64,000 nt of DNA from Pachypanchax playfairii (GCA_006937955.1 SSNP01000302.1:185817-249816); one strand, 5' to 3'; counted from the stretch's first letter, positions 10,087 through 20,613 are shown. Translations and numbers: made by a program. The notes: generated from the letters alone by a model not told the origin.

Positions 10087-12002
10087 GACTGTGGGGCCGG
10101 CTGTCGGACATTTTTCCCAAATGCAGCTCAGCTACTGGGCTGCTCATGCATCCGACCCATGGGTGGTTGCCACACTGACTCAGGGGTACAGGCTGCAGTT
10201 CCGACGCCGGCCTCAACTTTCAGGGTGGGTCAGGATGACTGTCATCCGGGATCCGTCCCAAGCCCAAGCACTGGACCAGGAGCTATCTGCCCTCCTATCC
10301 AAAGGTGCAATCGAGGTGGTGGATCCCCTGCTGCAGCCCAGGGGCTATTATTCCACATACTTCATTGTGTCCAAAAAAACTGGCGGATTTCGCCCCATCT
10401 TAGATCTGCGGGGGCTCAATCGTTACATGAAACGGTTGCCTTTCCACATGCTTACCACAGCGGACGTCCTTTGGTCTATTGTGGAGGGAGACTGGTTCAC
10501 CTCGGTAGACCTGAAAGATGAAAGATGCTTATTTTCATGTCCCTGTTGCCCCAGACCATCGGCGCTTCCTCAGGTTCACCTATCGGGGCAGTCATTGGCA
10601 ATTCAGGGTTCTCCCGTTCGGCCTCTCTCTTTCCCCCTGAGTGTTTACCCGGTGTGTGAAGGCGGCCCTGGCTCCCTTACAAGCCAGCGGAATGAGGATT
10701 CTGCCCTACCTGGACGACTGGCTGCTCCTCGCCCCCTCCAAGGCGTGCGCGGTCTGTCATACAGGTCACCTTCTTGCTCATTTAGAGAAGCTCGGTCTCA
10801 GGGTCAACCTAGGGAAGAGCTGTCTGACCCCGTGTCAGACCACAATGTTCCTTCGCCTGGATTTGGATTCTGGGACAATGAAGGCCCGCCCATCCGTTCG
10901 GCGGTTGGACGATATTACCAGCATGGTCTCTCGGGTCAGGCTGGGCAGTTGCCTTCCCCTCGCTTTCTTTCTTCAGCTTATGGGGAAGCTGACCTCGGTC
11001 ACAGGTGTTGTGCCTCTCGGTCTGCTGTCTTTGCGTCCTTTTCAGAGGTGGCTGAACGGCTTCCACCTGGACCCCAGACGGCACAAGCAGGTGAAGCTGC
11101 GGGTTACGTGGCGATGTGTTCGTGCGCTGGCCCCCTGGAGGGACAGAGCGTACTTGTCCAGGGGGGTGCCGATGGGGTTGGTGGTGTGTCGCAGGGAAGT
11201 GGTCACCACGGATGCCTGCCTTGCGGGGTGGGGTGCCGTGTGGCAGCACAGGACGGTTCGGGGCAGCTGGTCCCAGGGACGTCGTCTGAGACATATAAAT
11301 GTGCTGGAGCTGCGGGCAGTTCATCTGGCTCTCAGATATTTTCTTCCCTGTCTGAGAGGCAGACACGTTCTGGTCCGGTCGGACAATACGTCAGTCGTCT
11401 ACCACATCAACCATCAGGGCGGTGTCCGGTCAGCGCAACTGCTGAGGGAGTCTCATGCACTTCTGACCTGGGCAGCTGCTCCTATGCCCTCGCTGCGGGC
11501 AGTGTATCTCCCGGGGGTATACAATCGGGTGGCGGACTCTCTTTCTCGCCAGAGACCTTCCCCTGGGGAGTGGTCTCTTCACCCGGATGTGGTGTACCAG
11601 ATCTGGAACCGTTTTGGGCAGGCAAAGGTGGATCTCTTCGCCTCAGAGGGGTCAGCTCATTGTCCACTTTGGTACTCCCTCCAGGGGGTACCGGGACCCC
11701 TGGGCCGAGATGCGCTGGCGCATCAGTGGCCTCATTGCCTTCTGTATGCATTTCCCCCATTTCCTCTGATCTGGCCCACTCTTCAGAGGGTTCTCAGGGA
11801 CAACCACTGGTTGTTGTTGGTGGCCCCTTACTGGCCGGCACGACCGTGGTTTCCGCTGCTGCACAGCCTCTGCAGCGGAGTGCCGTGGCAGCTTCCGGAC
11901 AGACAGGATCTGCTGTCTCAGTGGGGGGGGCAGGTGTGGTACCCCAGCCTTCATCGGCTCCGGCTGTGGCTCTGGCCGCTTCAGGGCCCATGTTGCACTT
12001 GA
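9917..12002 (+). pseudogene. DIRS reverse transcriptase / RNase H ORF, frameshifted
   Basis: RT begins near 10220 (ALDQELSALLSKGAIEVV, then GFRPILDLRGLNRYM). The frame is broken at 10513-10526, where GAAAGAT is directly duplicated, adding 7 nt. RT continues in the next frame with the catalytic YLDD at 10707-10718. RNase H follows (VVTTDACLAGWGAVW, ELRAVHLALRYF, VRSDNTSVVYHINHQGG, ADSLSR). A C-terminal block with KVDLFASEGSAHCPLWYSL and a WP-rich stretch corresponds to the region often called a methyltransferase-like domain in DIRS elements. The ORF stops at 12000-12002, overlapping the recombinase start. Whether translation of the intact ancestor began at an ATG or by readthrough from gag is unclear. 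Confidence 0.88.
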
Positions 12003-13000
12003 CCGAGTCAGTTAGGCAGACGATCCTGAATGCCAGGGCAAGGTCTACTCGCCTGCAATACGAGAACAGGTGGAAGCTCTTTTCCCAGTGGTGTGCTTCC
12101 CGCGCTGCGGATCCGGTGTGCTGTTCTGTCTCTGTTGTTTTGGAGTTTCTTCAGTCGCTCCTAGACTCGGGTCGATCTCCTTCAACCCTTAAGGTATACG
12201 TGGCGGCTATATCATGTCATCATGACATGATCAATTCTTCTTCTGTTGGGAGCCATAGTTTGGTTTCTCTTTTTCTGAGGGGGGCTCGACAGTTGCGTCC
12301 GTACGTCGCCCTACGTGCTCCCGTCTGGGATTTGTCTTTAGTTCTTGACGTCTTGTGCTGTTATCCTTTTGAGCCTTTGGCACAGGCGGAGCTTAAGTGG
12401 CTCTCATGCAAGACTGCTTTTTTATTGACTATGGTGTCTGCAAGGCGTGTGGGTGAGTTGCATGCCTTTTCTGTTAGTCCCTCGTGCCTCCGGTGGAGTC
12501 CGGATGGCTCAGGTGTCACCTTGTGGCCGAACACGGCATTTGTTCCTAAGGTGTTTTCTCGCACTTATTCTAACCAGCCTTTGACGTTGGCACGTTTTTG
12601 TCCAACCCCAGCCGATGATGGTTACAGGCCCGAGTTGTGTCCGGTACGGGCCTTAAGGGCGTATGTTGCAGCGACAGCAGGCCTGCGACGCTCTGATCAG
12701 CTGTTCGTGTGTTATGGTGGTCGGTCTGTTGGCAGCCCTCTCTCTAAACAGCATCTGTCTCACTGGATTGTGGAGGTCATTCGCTGTGCCTATAGCGCTC
12801 GGGGTCGGGCTCCTCCCCCTGGGGTTAAGGCCCATTCCACAAGGGGTGTTGCTGCTTCCTGGGCAGCTATGAGACGGGTCCCTTTGGATGCTATCTGTGA
12901 GGCAGCGCCCAGTACGTTCGCTCGGTTCTACAATGTCAATGTGGCCGTTTCTCCTCCTCTGGGCCAGGTCCTTCGGGGATTTCCTGGGGCTTCTCTGTGA
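11990..13000 (+). CDS. DIRS tyrosine recombinase
   Basis: 336-residue open frame that looks intact. It would cut and rejoin the circular DNA intermediate at a GTT site. Visible features are an N-terminal SAM-like core-binding segment (TRLQYENRWKLFSQWC, then SPSTLKVYVAAI), the first catalytic arginine in SARRVGE (R152/R153), the HxxR box HSTRG (H282, R285) and the nucleophile tyrosine in FARFYNV (Y314). The ATG overlaps the RT/RNase H stop by 13 nt (ATG at 11990, TGA at 12000-12002) in a -1 frame, so expression by reinitiation or frameshifting is possible. The start is inferred from that overlap; no other ATG fits as well. Confidence 0.88.
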   Translation: MLHLTESVRQTILNARARSTRLQYENRWKLFSQWCASRAADPVCCSVSVVLEFLQSLLDSGRSPSTLKVYVAAISCHHDMINSSSVGSHSLVSLFLRGARQLRPYVALRAPVWDLSLVLDVLCCYPFEPLAQAELKWLSCKTAFLLTMVSARRVGELHAFSVSPSCLRWSPDGSGVTLWPNTAFVPKVFSRTYSNQPLTLARFCPTPADDGYRPELCPVRALRAYVAATAGLRRSDQLFVCYGGRSVGSPLSKQHLSHWIVEVIRCAYSARGRAPPPGVKAHSTRGVAASWAAMRRVPLDAICEAAPSTFARFYNVNVAVSPPLGQVLRGFPGASL

Positions 13001-13041
13001 GGTATGTACTCAGGATTCCTCGTGACATTGTCGGTACTAGT

Positions 13042-13145
13042 CATTCAGTGCTTTCAGCACCGCCTTCTGGCGGTCAGGAGGGATGAAATAGAACGAAAGT
13101 TACGTATGTAACTATGGTTCTATGAATCCCGGAGGACCGCCAGAG
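13042..13145 (+). other. DIRS internal complementary region
   Basis: Two joined segments just after the recombinase stop. The first (to about 13093) is the reverse complement of the left outer end (CAGCACCGCCTTCTGGCGG, then AGGGATGAAATAGAAC). The second is the reverse complement of the right outer end (AAAGTTACGTATGTAAC, then GGTTCTATGAATCCCGG). In DIRS elements this region templates completion of the termini and circle formation. The junction contains GAAC, that is GTTC on the other strand, matching the GTT found at both insertion junctions. Confidence 0.9.
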
Positions 13146-13216
13146 GCTCTCTGTCACTCAGGATCCTTGCGTTTCCGCGAGAAGATTCTGCAGGAAGAGA
13201 GCAACGGATGACGTAG

Positions 13217-13379
13217 GGCTATATTACCTCCGGGATGTCATCCGGGGTCACAGGTGTGACTTGTTTGGCATTACTTCTCGAACTGCGCATGTGCGAAGGG
13301 AACATTCAGTGCTTTCAGCACCGCCTTCTGGCGGTCCTCCGGGATTCATAGAACCGTAGTTACATACGTAACTTTTGTT
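13217..13379 (-). repeat. DIRS right inverted terminal repeat
   Basis: Reverse complement of the left terminal repeat, from GGCTATATTACCTCC inward to the GGCGGTCC block, then an extra end TCATAGAACCGTAGTTACA followed by TACGTAACTTTTGTT that the left repeat lacks. The palindromic GTTACATACGTAAC sits near the tip and is copied in the internal complementary region. Confidence 0.88.
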
Positions 13380-13901
13380 TTAGTTAGTCTTAGGGTTAGT
13401 TATAGATCAGTAATGGTTAAGGTTAGGAAAAGGGTTTGGGTTAGGTATAAATCTAGTTACTAAAATCAATGGAAGTCAACGGACGGTCCCCATAAGGATA
13501 CCAAAACACACTTGTGTGTGTGTGTGTGGGTTTGTATTTCTGACCTCCTGGGGACCCGTTTCCTGACTTTTACTATCTTGTGTGTGTGTGCGTGCGTGCG
13601 TGTGTGTGTGTGGGTTTGTATTTCTGACCTCTTGAGGACCAGTTTCCTGACTTTTACTATCTTTCTGGGGTCCGAGGGTTCTTGTGGGGACCGAAGCCTG
13701 GTCCCCATGAGGGGGACTCCCCTTTTTAGGGTTAGGGGTTAGGTTTATAGGTATGGTGTGAATAGAGTATTAGTTAGTTTTAGGGTTAGTTATAGATCAG
13801 TAATGGTTAAGGTTAGGAAAAGGGTTTGGGTTAGGTATAAATCTAGTTACTAAAATCAATGGAAGTCAATGGACGGTCCCCATAAGGATACCAAAACAAA
13901 C

Positions 13902-13974
<73 letters not shown>

Positions 13975-14575
13975 CTTGTTTTTCTGACCTCCTGAGGACC
14001 AGTTTCCTGACTTTTACTATCTTTCTGGGGTCCGAGGGTTCTTGTGGGGACCGAAGCATGGTCCCCATGAGGGGGACTCCCCTTTTTAGGGTTAGGGGTT
14101 AGGTTTATAGGTATGGTGTGAATAGAGTTTTAGTTAGTCTTAGGGTTAGTTATAGCTCAGTAATGGTTAAGGTTAGTGAAAGGGTTTGGGTTAGGTATAA
14201 ATCTAGTTACTAAAATCAATGGAAGTCAATGGACGGTCCCCATAAGGATAACAAAACAAACTTGTGTGTGTGTGTGTGTGTGTGTGGGTGTGTGTTTCTG
14301 ACCTCCTGGGGACGCGTTTGCTGACTTTTACTATCTTTCTGGGGGCTGAGGGTTCTTGTGGGGACCGAAGCCTGGTCCCCATGAGGGGGACTCCCCTTTT
14401 TAGGGTTAGGGGTTAGGTTTATAGGTATGGTGTGAATAGAGTTTTAGGTAGTCTTAGGGTTAGTTATAGATCAGTAATGGTTAAGGTTAGTAAAAGGGTT
14501 TGGGTTAGGTATAAATCTAGTTACTAAAATCAATGGAAGTCAATGGACGGTCCCCATAAGGATAACAAAACAAAC

Positions 14576-14642
<67 letters not shown>

Positions 14643-14929
14643 CTTGTATTTCTGACCTCTTGAGGACCAGTTTCCTGACTTTTACTATCTTTCTGGGGTC
14701 CGAGGGTTCTTGTGGGGACCGAAGCCTGGTCCCCATGAGGGGGACTCCCCTTTTTAGGGTTAGGGGTTAGGTTTATAGGTATGGTGTGAATAGAGTTTTA
14801 GTTAGTCTTAGGGTTAGTTATAGCTCAGTAATGGTTAAGGTTAGTGAAAGGGTTTGGGTTAGGTATAAATCTAGTTACTAAAATCAATGGAAGTCAATGG
14901 ACGGTCCCCATAAGGATACCAAAACAAAC

Positions 14930-14981
<52 letters not shown>

Positions 14982-15267
14982 TTGTATTTCTGACCTCTTG
15001 AGGACCAGTTTCCTGACTTTTACTATCTTTCTGGGGTCCGAGGGTTCTTGTGGGGACCGAAGCCTGGTCCCCATGAGGGGGACTCCCCTTTTTAGGGTTA
15101 GGGGTTAGGTTTATAGGTATGGTGTGAATAGAGTTTTAGTTAGTCTTAGGGTTAGTTATAGCTCAGTAATGGTTAAGGTTAGTGAAAGGGTTTGGGTTAG
15201 GTATAAATCTAGTTACTAAAATCAATGGAAGTCAATGGACGGTCCCCATAAGGATAACAAAACACAC

Positions 15268-15319
<52 letters not shown>

Positions 15320-15445
15320 TTGTATTTCTGACCTCCTGGGGACCCGTTTGCTGACTTTTACTATCTTTCTGGGGTCTGAGGGTTCTTGTGGGGACTGAAG
15401 CCCGGTCCACATGTGGGGGACTCCCCTTTTTAGGGTTAGGGGTCA
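13380..15445. repeat. Tandem array, right segment (about seven units)
   Basis: Units recur with TGACCTCCT/TGACCTCTT landmarks near 13541, 13627, 13987, 14297, 14652, 14990 and 15326. The 13541 unit is truncated to about 45 bp before a new TG tract. Spacing differs mainly through (TG)n length; long pure tracts lie near 13903-13972, 14577-14640, 14932-14979 and 15268-15316. The last unit decays after TTAGGGTTAGGGGTCAG. The GGGGACC hairpin and TTAGGG-rich block are kept in nearly every unit. Confidence 0.9.
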
Positions 15446-17270
15446 GCTTGTCAACTGTAGAGGTAAGGTGTAAATTGCGTGTATGTGTGTGCATGTGTGT
15501 GTCTGGTTTTTTTTAGAAACAGGAACTCTGTTTTCTTACATTTTTTAGTTGGTTTTATGTTTTGTTACTTTTTGTAAGTTTTTTAACTGAATCAGGTAAA
15601 AGATTTCAGATTTTCTAATTGTTTATAGTTGTTATTCTCTTGGGCAGATTTTGTTCTATTGAATTCACGGTACTGCATATTAATGTAGCTTAAAGACCAT
15701 AACATCTAATTGGTATTTGTTGTGGTATTGGTATTTGTTGTTTTTTTAAACTTAATTTTTGGCTTTAATGGGCTTTAATGAGTTCATTTCTTCTGGAGAT
15801 GCAGTGTGGGTTGAGTTTGTCCAAAGGTTTACATACCTTTGATTGAGGTTCAAGTGCAGCATGTTCCTCAAATGTTTATAAACCACCACAAACAAAGGCA
15901 CTTCCAAATCTGCCTGTCATAGAGAAGTAAGTCATATATTTATCAAATTTACCAACCCTTCAGCTTCCTGGCCGAGTTGCGGTTAGGTGTGAGTGTCACA
16001 CAAGGTATAGAAATTCAAAGCAGACTATGTCTAAATACATGATAAATATGAAAAAGGATCCTTATATGTGTTTGTGCACATTTACCTGTCCTTGCATGCA
16101 TATTTGGTATTATCACTAAACATGGAAAACATACATGCCCAACATATTGGTAAATTTCACACAAGCACAGGCGCAGCTAAAGCTCAGCTTTTTTGTATAC
16201 AGTGAAACACCTGTACAAACATACACATACACATACATACACATCCATATCTATCTAATTTAGTCCTCATGAATTTGCCAATACTTGATCCTCTAAATCC
16301 AGTACAATACTGTTACTTAGCAACATATTCTCATTATGTTAAAACAATGACCCTTGACCTGTAAATCCGAGAATGCGATTGGTCGAGACAGAACTTCAAA
16401 GAGCAGCTTAGGATTCCATGGCTCGACTGCAGATAAGCTCTCATAATGAGAACACTTGTGGTGCATTGTCACATAAAATGCACATGAACTGTGCCTGTGC
16501 TTGTGCTTTTCTGTGTGTGTGTTTTTGTAAGTAAGTGAGGCATTTGTATAGATGAGTGGGTGAGGGAGCACAGCAAAGCAGATACATAAGTGTATCTGTG
16601 TCTGTGAAAACCACAAACATTCATTTTTAATTCCATTCTTTTTTGTCACCAAAAAATAAACCTGAATTCTTTCTGTGGCGAAACTGACAAGCATTTGACA
16701 CCCATTTTACACCCTAAACACACCAGCCCTCTCTCTAATTAACATGTTTATGAATAATAAAAAAGGGAGCATGTACTTGAGACTGTGCAGCAGGAATATA
16801 TATATAAAACAGAAAGACCTGCCAGAATTAATTGTTTAGTTAATCTCTCCATGTTTCTTTCAAAATTTAGTAAATCAGTTTTTCAGTAATAATTTATCAT
16901 CTTGCAATGATCTACCAAGTGTTTTTGTGCTTGGTAACTTTGTAACTCAATTTTGACTTTACAATGTAAAACAGTTTCTTAATGTAAATTTGGACCATAT
17001 AGGAATATACACTGCTAAATAAATAATAATAAACACAAAAATAAAACATGCTAGATCTGAGTGAATTAAATATTCTTCATTAAATCAATTAAATGTTCTT
17101 ATTAAATACTTTGTTCTTTACATAGCTAAATGTGATAACAACAAAATCACACAAAAATTATCAATGGAAATCAAATGTATCAACCCATGAAAGTCTGGAT
17201 TTTAAGTCACACTAAGTAGCCAAATTGTCCTAGTGAAAAAGTTGAACAAGCTTAAGTTGCTAGATGCAGG
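15446..17270. other. sntb1 intron, no clear feature
   Basis: AT-rich sequence with a short ACATAC-type microsatellite near 16217-16245. No exon and no recognisable repeat family; a few open frames look random. Confidence 0.4.
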
Positions 17271-18377
17271 TTAAAGCTGGAGTGCGTAACTTTTACATGT
17301 CCGTGGATGTCCGTTTCAGCCAAGCCACTATCAGAGGAGATGACACAATGCAGATTAAGCCGATCGGCTCCTCAAACATCTCATGGTATTTTTCAAAATA
17401 TATAATTTTTATTTTGCGTGTCGACTTGCGACATTCCCGCGCTGTCGCACATGAAATTACGTCTTTTATGTCACAACAAGAAAAATAATAAGAAATAGAA
17501 CGCAGTGTCTCGTAGCAGCCGGCAGAACGTGAAGGTCGACATGGCGGAGAATACAAATAAACAGCCAAGAGACACTTATCGGGAAGTGGATCCTACCACG
17601 AAAAAAAAAAAAAATTCCTGGACGTTCGGCAGAGGGACTATTGGCTAAGAAGGAAAGTGACTGGAGGAGAAGGCAAACGCTATTTGTATCGGCGTCGCTT
17701 TTCCTCGGTGGAGAGAAGAGATCTGGCTGATGTTCAGGGGTGCACATAAGTGGTCCGCAGGTCCGCACACACTGTCAAAATATAAAATGCGCACCAGATG
17801 AAACCCAGAGCGCCGAAGTTCCAGCTGATCAGCTGATTCTGTCTCTATCTGTGTCAGTTTGTGTCTGTCAGTTTGTGTCTGTCAGTTTGCCAGTGTAACG
17901 GTTTTTCAGTCAGTCAGATCAGTGTAGCCCTGACTGCAGGATTCTGCATCGTGTCAAAACTGAAAAAATTCACTGAATAAGACAAATAGATCATTGTGGC
18001 CCCAACAGCTGACTAATACATTTCAACACCAAACTGTTAAATGTAGATTAAAGTGAACAATCAAACCTGTAAACAATCCAACCTGAACTCTGAAGGTTTT
18101 TTTTTTTTTTTACCAGTATTTTTATATTTTACTGGTTTCTCTTGATTTTTTCAACAATGAAATGATATTTATTAAAACAAATATAGAGCCAGGTAAAGTA
18201 AACAGACTGAATTTGAAGCTTGATTAAGACAGATACCGATTGGAATAACAACGGCAGAGATAAAGCGGTGGCAGCTGGGCTTACGTCATATGGAAGCGCC
18301 AGCTTTATTGTTGTAATGACGCAAAATTTCCGCTAGGGGGCGACAGAAGTTACAGAAGTTACGCACTATGGCTTTAA
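17271..18377 (+). mobile_element. TTAA-flanked MITE, family AGCTGGAGTGCGTAAC, copy 1
   Basis: Flanked by TTAA on both sides, with inverted ends AGCTGGAGTGCGTAAC and GTTACGCACTATGGCT. TTAA target duplications point to the piggyBac or Kolobok superfamilies; I cannot choose between them. No transposase is present. Near 17541 an ATG opens a short coding-like stretch (MAENTNKQPRDTYREVDPTTKKK) that matches copy 2 at 52623-53707, but here it is frameshifted. A dense CpG-containing patch near 18240-18340 is also shared. Confidence 0.85.
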
Positions 18378-18592
18378 GGAGTTGAATTAGCCAAAGATGT
18401 TTAAGCAGAACCAAGGTTAACAAGAAGCCTAACTGATAATTTTAACTGAATTATTTCACTGAATGTACTAAAAGAAGCTAAATTTTCCAAAAGCAGTCGA
18501 AAAAGCTTAATTTAGCTGAGTTAGCTTATTGTAGTTAAGAAGCTTAAATTTGCTGAATTGGCTAAAACAAGCTGAATGACCTAAATGTAGAT

Positions 18593-19634
18593 TTAAAAAA
18601 ATTTCCCACAAATTTCATGACTTTTTGGTTATTTCTTAAGTTTTAACCTGAAACATTTTGTCTAAAAATGTTAGGAAACACTGATTGAGAAACATTTCAA
18701 TCTATCTGTGTCAAGATTCGGCTGGCTTCATCAGGATTCGGGTTGCAACTCATTAATATTCATTATTAGAATTTGCTGGACTCAGATTGGCTAACAAACT
18801 AAACTAAGATTCGGCTGGTTTCGGGCTGCAACTCATTAATATTAATTTGCCATTTTGGTTTATATCTCACCCTTGGCCTAGATTAAAAAAGAAAAATCTT
18901 ACAATCCTACAAGGCTAAATTCTTAAAAGTGTGCTATTACTTTTGGCAGCCAAACATAATAGATGGGATTTGTAAAAAGAATGTGACTGTTCCCCATATA
19001 CAGCTTTGGCTAAATAAATTCTCTTGCTGTTCTCAGCTGTTCTCTGGCTGCTTAAAGAGGCCTTTCCAGGGGCAGGAGACACAATATACCTTGCTCTCAT
19101 AGGCTAGTTTGTCAGCCAATCTGAGTCAAGCAAATTTGAATAATGAATATGAACGAGCTGCTGCAGAGCCTGACGGAAACAGCCGGAACCAGACGAATTT
19201 TGATGCAGACAGATTGGAAGGTCTGTTAATCAGTGTTTCCTAATGTTTTTTATATAAAATGTTTCATATTACTGGTTTCATATTACTGCAGTCTGCGCTC
19301 CTAAACTTTTTAACCAACTCCCCCTGATGGTCCGACGTGCTCCTTCCCTCTCCACTTTTAAAACACGTTTAAAGACTCATTTTTGTTCCCTGGCCTTCTC
19401 TGCTGAGGCAATCTAACCCCTGTGTTTGTTAAGTGGGTTTTGTTTTTACAGCTCTTACCTGTTTTATCTGTTTTGTGCTGCTTGTTTTTAGTCATTTGGT
19501 GTTTCACTGTCATGTACAGCACTTTGGTTGGCGTTGTCGCCGTTTTAAACGTGCTTTATAAATAATGATGATGATGGTTAATACTTAAGAAATAACCATA
19601 AAGTCCTGAAATTTGTTTGAAATGGCCTCTTTAA
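18593..19634 (+). mobile_element. TTAA-flanked MITE, family AGAGGCC, copy A
   Basis: The right end reads AATGGCCTCTTTAA. The left end (TTAAAAAAATTTCCC, then ACAAATTTCATGAC) is decayed relative to the other copies. It shares ATTCGGCTGG, GCTGCAACTCATTAATATT and GACTCAGATTGGCTAACAAAC with copies at 28445 and 46917. A fragment of an L2-type LINE is inserted near its right end, and an internal block (about 18718-18840) is partly duplicated. Confidence 0.75.
19289..19576 (+). mobile_element. 5'-truncated L2-type LINE fragment
   Basis: Starts within the C-terminal ORF2 coding region (read as PSLSTFKTRLKTHFCSLAF) and ends with a 3' tail GTGCTTTATAAATAATGATG followed by ATG repeats, the usual end of L2/Maui-like elements. 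It interrupts the AGAGGCC-type MITE and leaves a TTTCATATTACTG duplication at its left border. Confidence 0.7.
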
Positions 19635-19798
19635 GAAGAAACATAATTCAATGTTTATCCAGGTCTCGAAAACTTGGACTTTATGTCACTGAACTGGCAT
19701 TTTAATATATTGTCAAGTGTTTGCACAATCATTCAAAGAATTTACCATTAAATCCTCAACTCGGAGGGTGACGATATGATTAATTTCAAATGTCTAAA

Positions 19799-19940
19799 CC
19801 AGGGGTGGGCAAACTTTTTGATTCGTGGGCCACAATGGGTTTTAAAATTTGACAGAGGGGCCAGACCAGGAGCAGATGGATGGAGTGTTTTGGTAACCCC
19901 ACCTCATCGGAAAAAAAAATACATATAGTATATGGAGAAA
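19799..19940 (+). mobile_element. One end of a hAT-like element
   Basis: CCAGGGGTGGGCAAACTTTT followed by GGGCCACAATGGGTTTT resembles the terminal and subterminal region of hAT elements. No matching right end or target duplication was found, so this is a truncated relic of uncertain extent. Confidence 0.55.
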
Positions 19941-20335
19941 ACATATGCTTTAATTTTAGACTTTAAGTTTAGACTCTAAACTTTACAAAAGTTTTTGCAC
20001 AATGTATGTTGGACTTTTGAGCAAAATTTTTACAGAAATATTCAAGTAGTTTTTATTATTAAGCTGACTGTTTGGATTGGTGAAACCATTTTAATGAGAC
20101 AGCATAAAAATAAGAGAAACAAATCAAGAACAAAAGGAATTAAAAATGAAAACCAACAGATTCAGACTGTGACAATGTGTGTATTTCACAATCCAGTACA
20201 AAAATCCATAAAGAAAGTAACTGACCAGAACTGAATAAACACTTTTCATTTGAGTGGCTCAGCCCTTCATTATACTGCAGATGGGTAGATGGGAGCAGCT
20301 GTTCCCATCTGATTTTTTATGTGTTTGTGATGCAG

Positions 20336-20472
20336 ACGGAGAATGAAAAGCAGAGTTGGAAGCCAGTTCTGGTGGTGGTGACGGAGAAAGACCTGTTGCT
20401 GTATGACAGTTTGCCCCGAGGCAAGGAGGCCTGGCAGAACCCTTCACGCACTTCTCCACTCTTAGCAACACG
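20336..20472 (+). CDS. sntb1: sntb1 exon: PH2 domain, first part
   Basis: 137-bp exon (45 codons plus two bases) encoding TENEKQSWKPVLVVVTEKD then LLLYDSLPRGKEAWQNPS and LLATR. SWKPVLVVVTEKDLLLYD is the strand pair following GWLA in the second PH domain and is very similar to beta-1-syntrophin as I remember it. Acceptor TGATGCAG; donor CGGTGTGT splits the final arginine codon. A 141-bp intron follows. Confidence 0.88.
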
Positions 20473-20613
20473 GTGTGTACCTTAAATATAAACTCCACAG
20501 ATAGAAATGTTATATTTATTGCTTGAAATGGCCAATACCCTTAAAAATTAGTCATAAATTATTTTTTTTAGTCCCTATGCTAAGTAATGTTCTAAGTGAA
20601 TGCATAATTGCAG

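Larger units (their letters stand above)
7778..13379 (+). mobile_element. Complete DIRS-type tyrosine-recombinase retrotransposon
   Basis: 5.6-kb element with all DIRS hallmarks: non-identical inverted terminal repeats, gag, reverse transcriptase and RNase H, a tyrosine recombinase and an internal complementary region near the 3' end. DIRS elements are thought to replicate through a circular DNA and integrate with their recombinase instead of a DDE integrase, so they leave no target duplication. Here both junctions share only GTT (7775-7777 and 13377-13379), and removing the element with one GTT restores the array unit exactly. It lies in an sntb1 intron, same strand as the gene. An in-frame stop in gag and a 7-bp duplication in RT make this copy defective. 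Confidence 0.93.

Noticed and set aside
9917..13000. Single open frame of 1027 codons across the DIRS pol region
   Set aside because: It starts in the RT frame, but after the 7-bp duplication at 10513-10526 it is in the wrong phase until about 11990. The middle third has no domain resemblance, while the other frame encodes RT and RNase H. It is a chance open frame in GC-rich sequence.
5700..15445. Interstitial telomere or chromosome end
   Set aside because: The TTAGGG-rich blocks are short, irregular and embedded in a 308-bp unit. They are part of the tandem repeat, not a run of telomeric hexamers.
13466..15494. Repeated open frames with HTHTHTHTH and CVCVCVCV runs
   Set aside because: They are translations of (TG)n tracts and flanking array sequence, occur on both strands in each unit, and differ only by tract length. 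No start context, domain or splice structure supports a protein.
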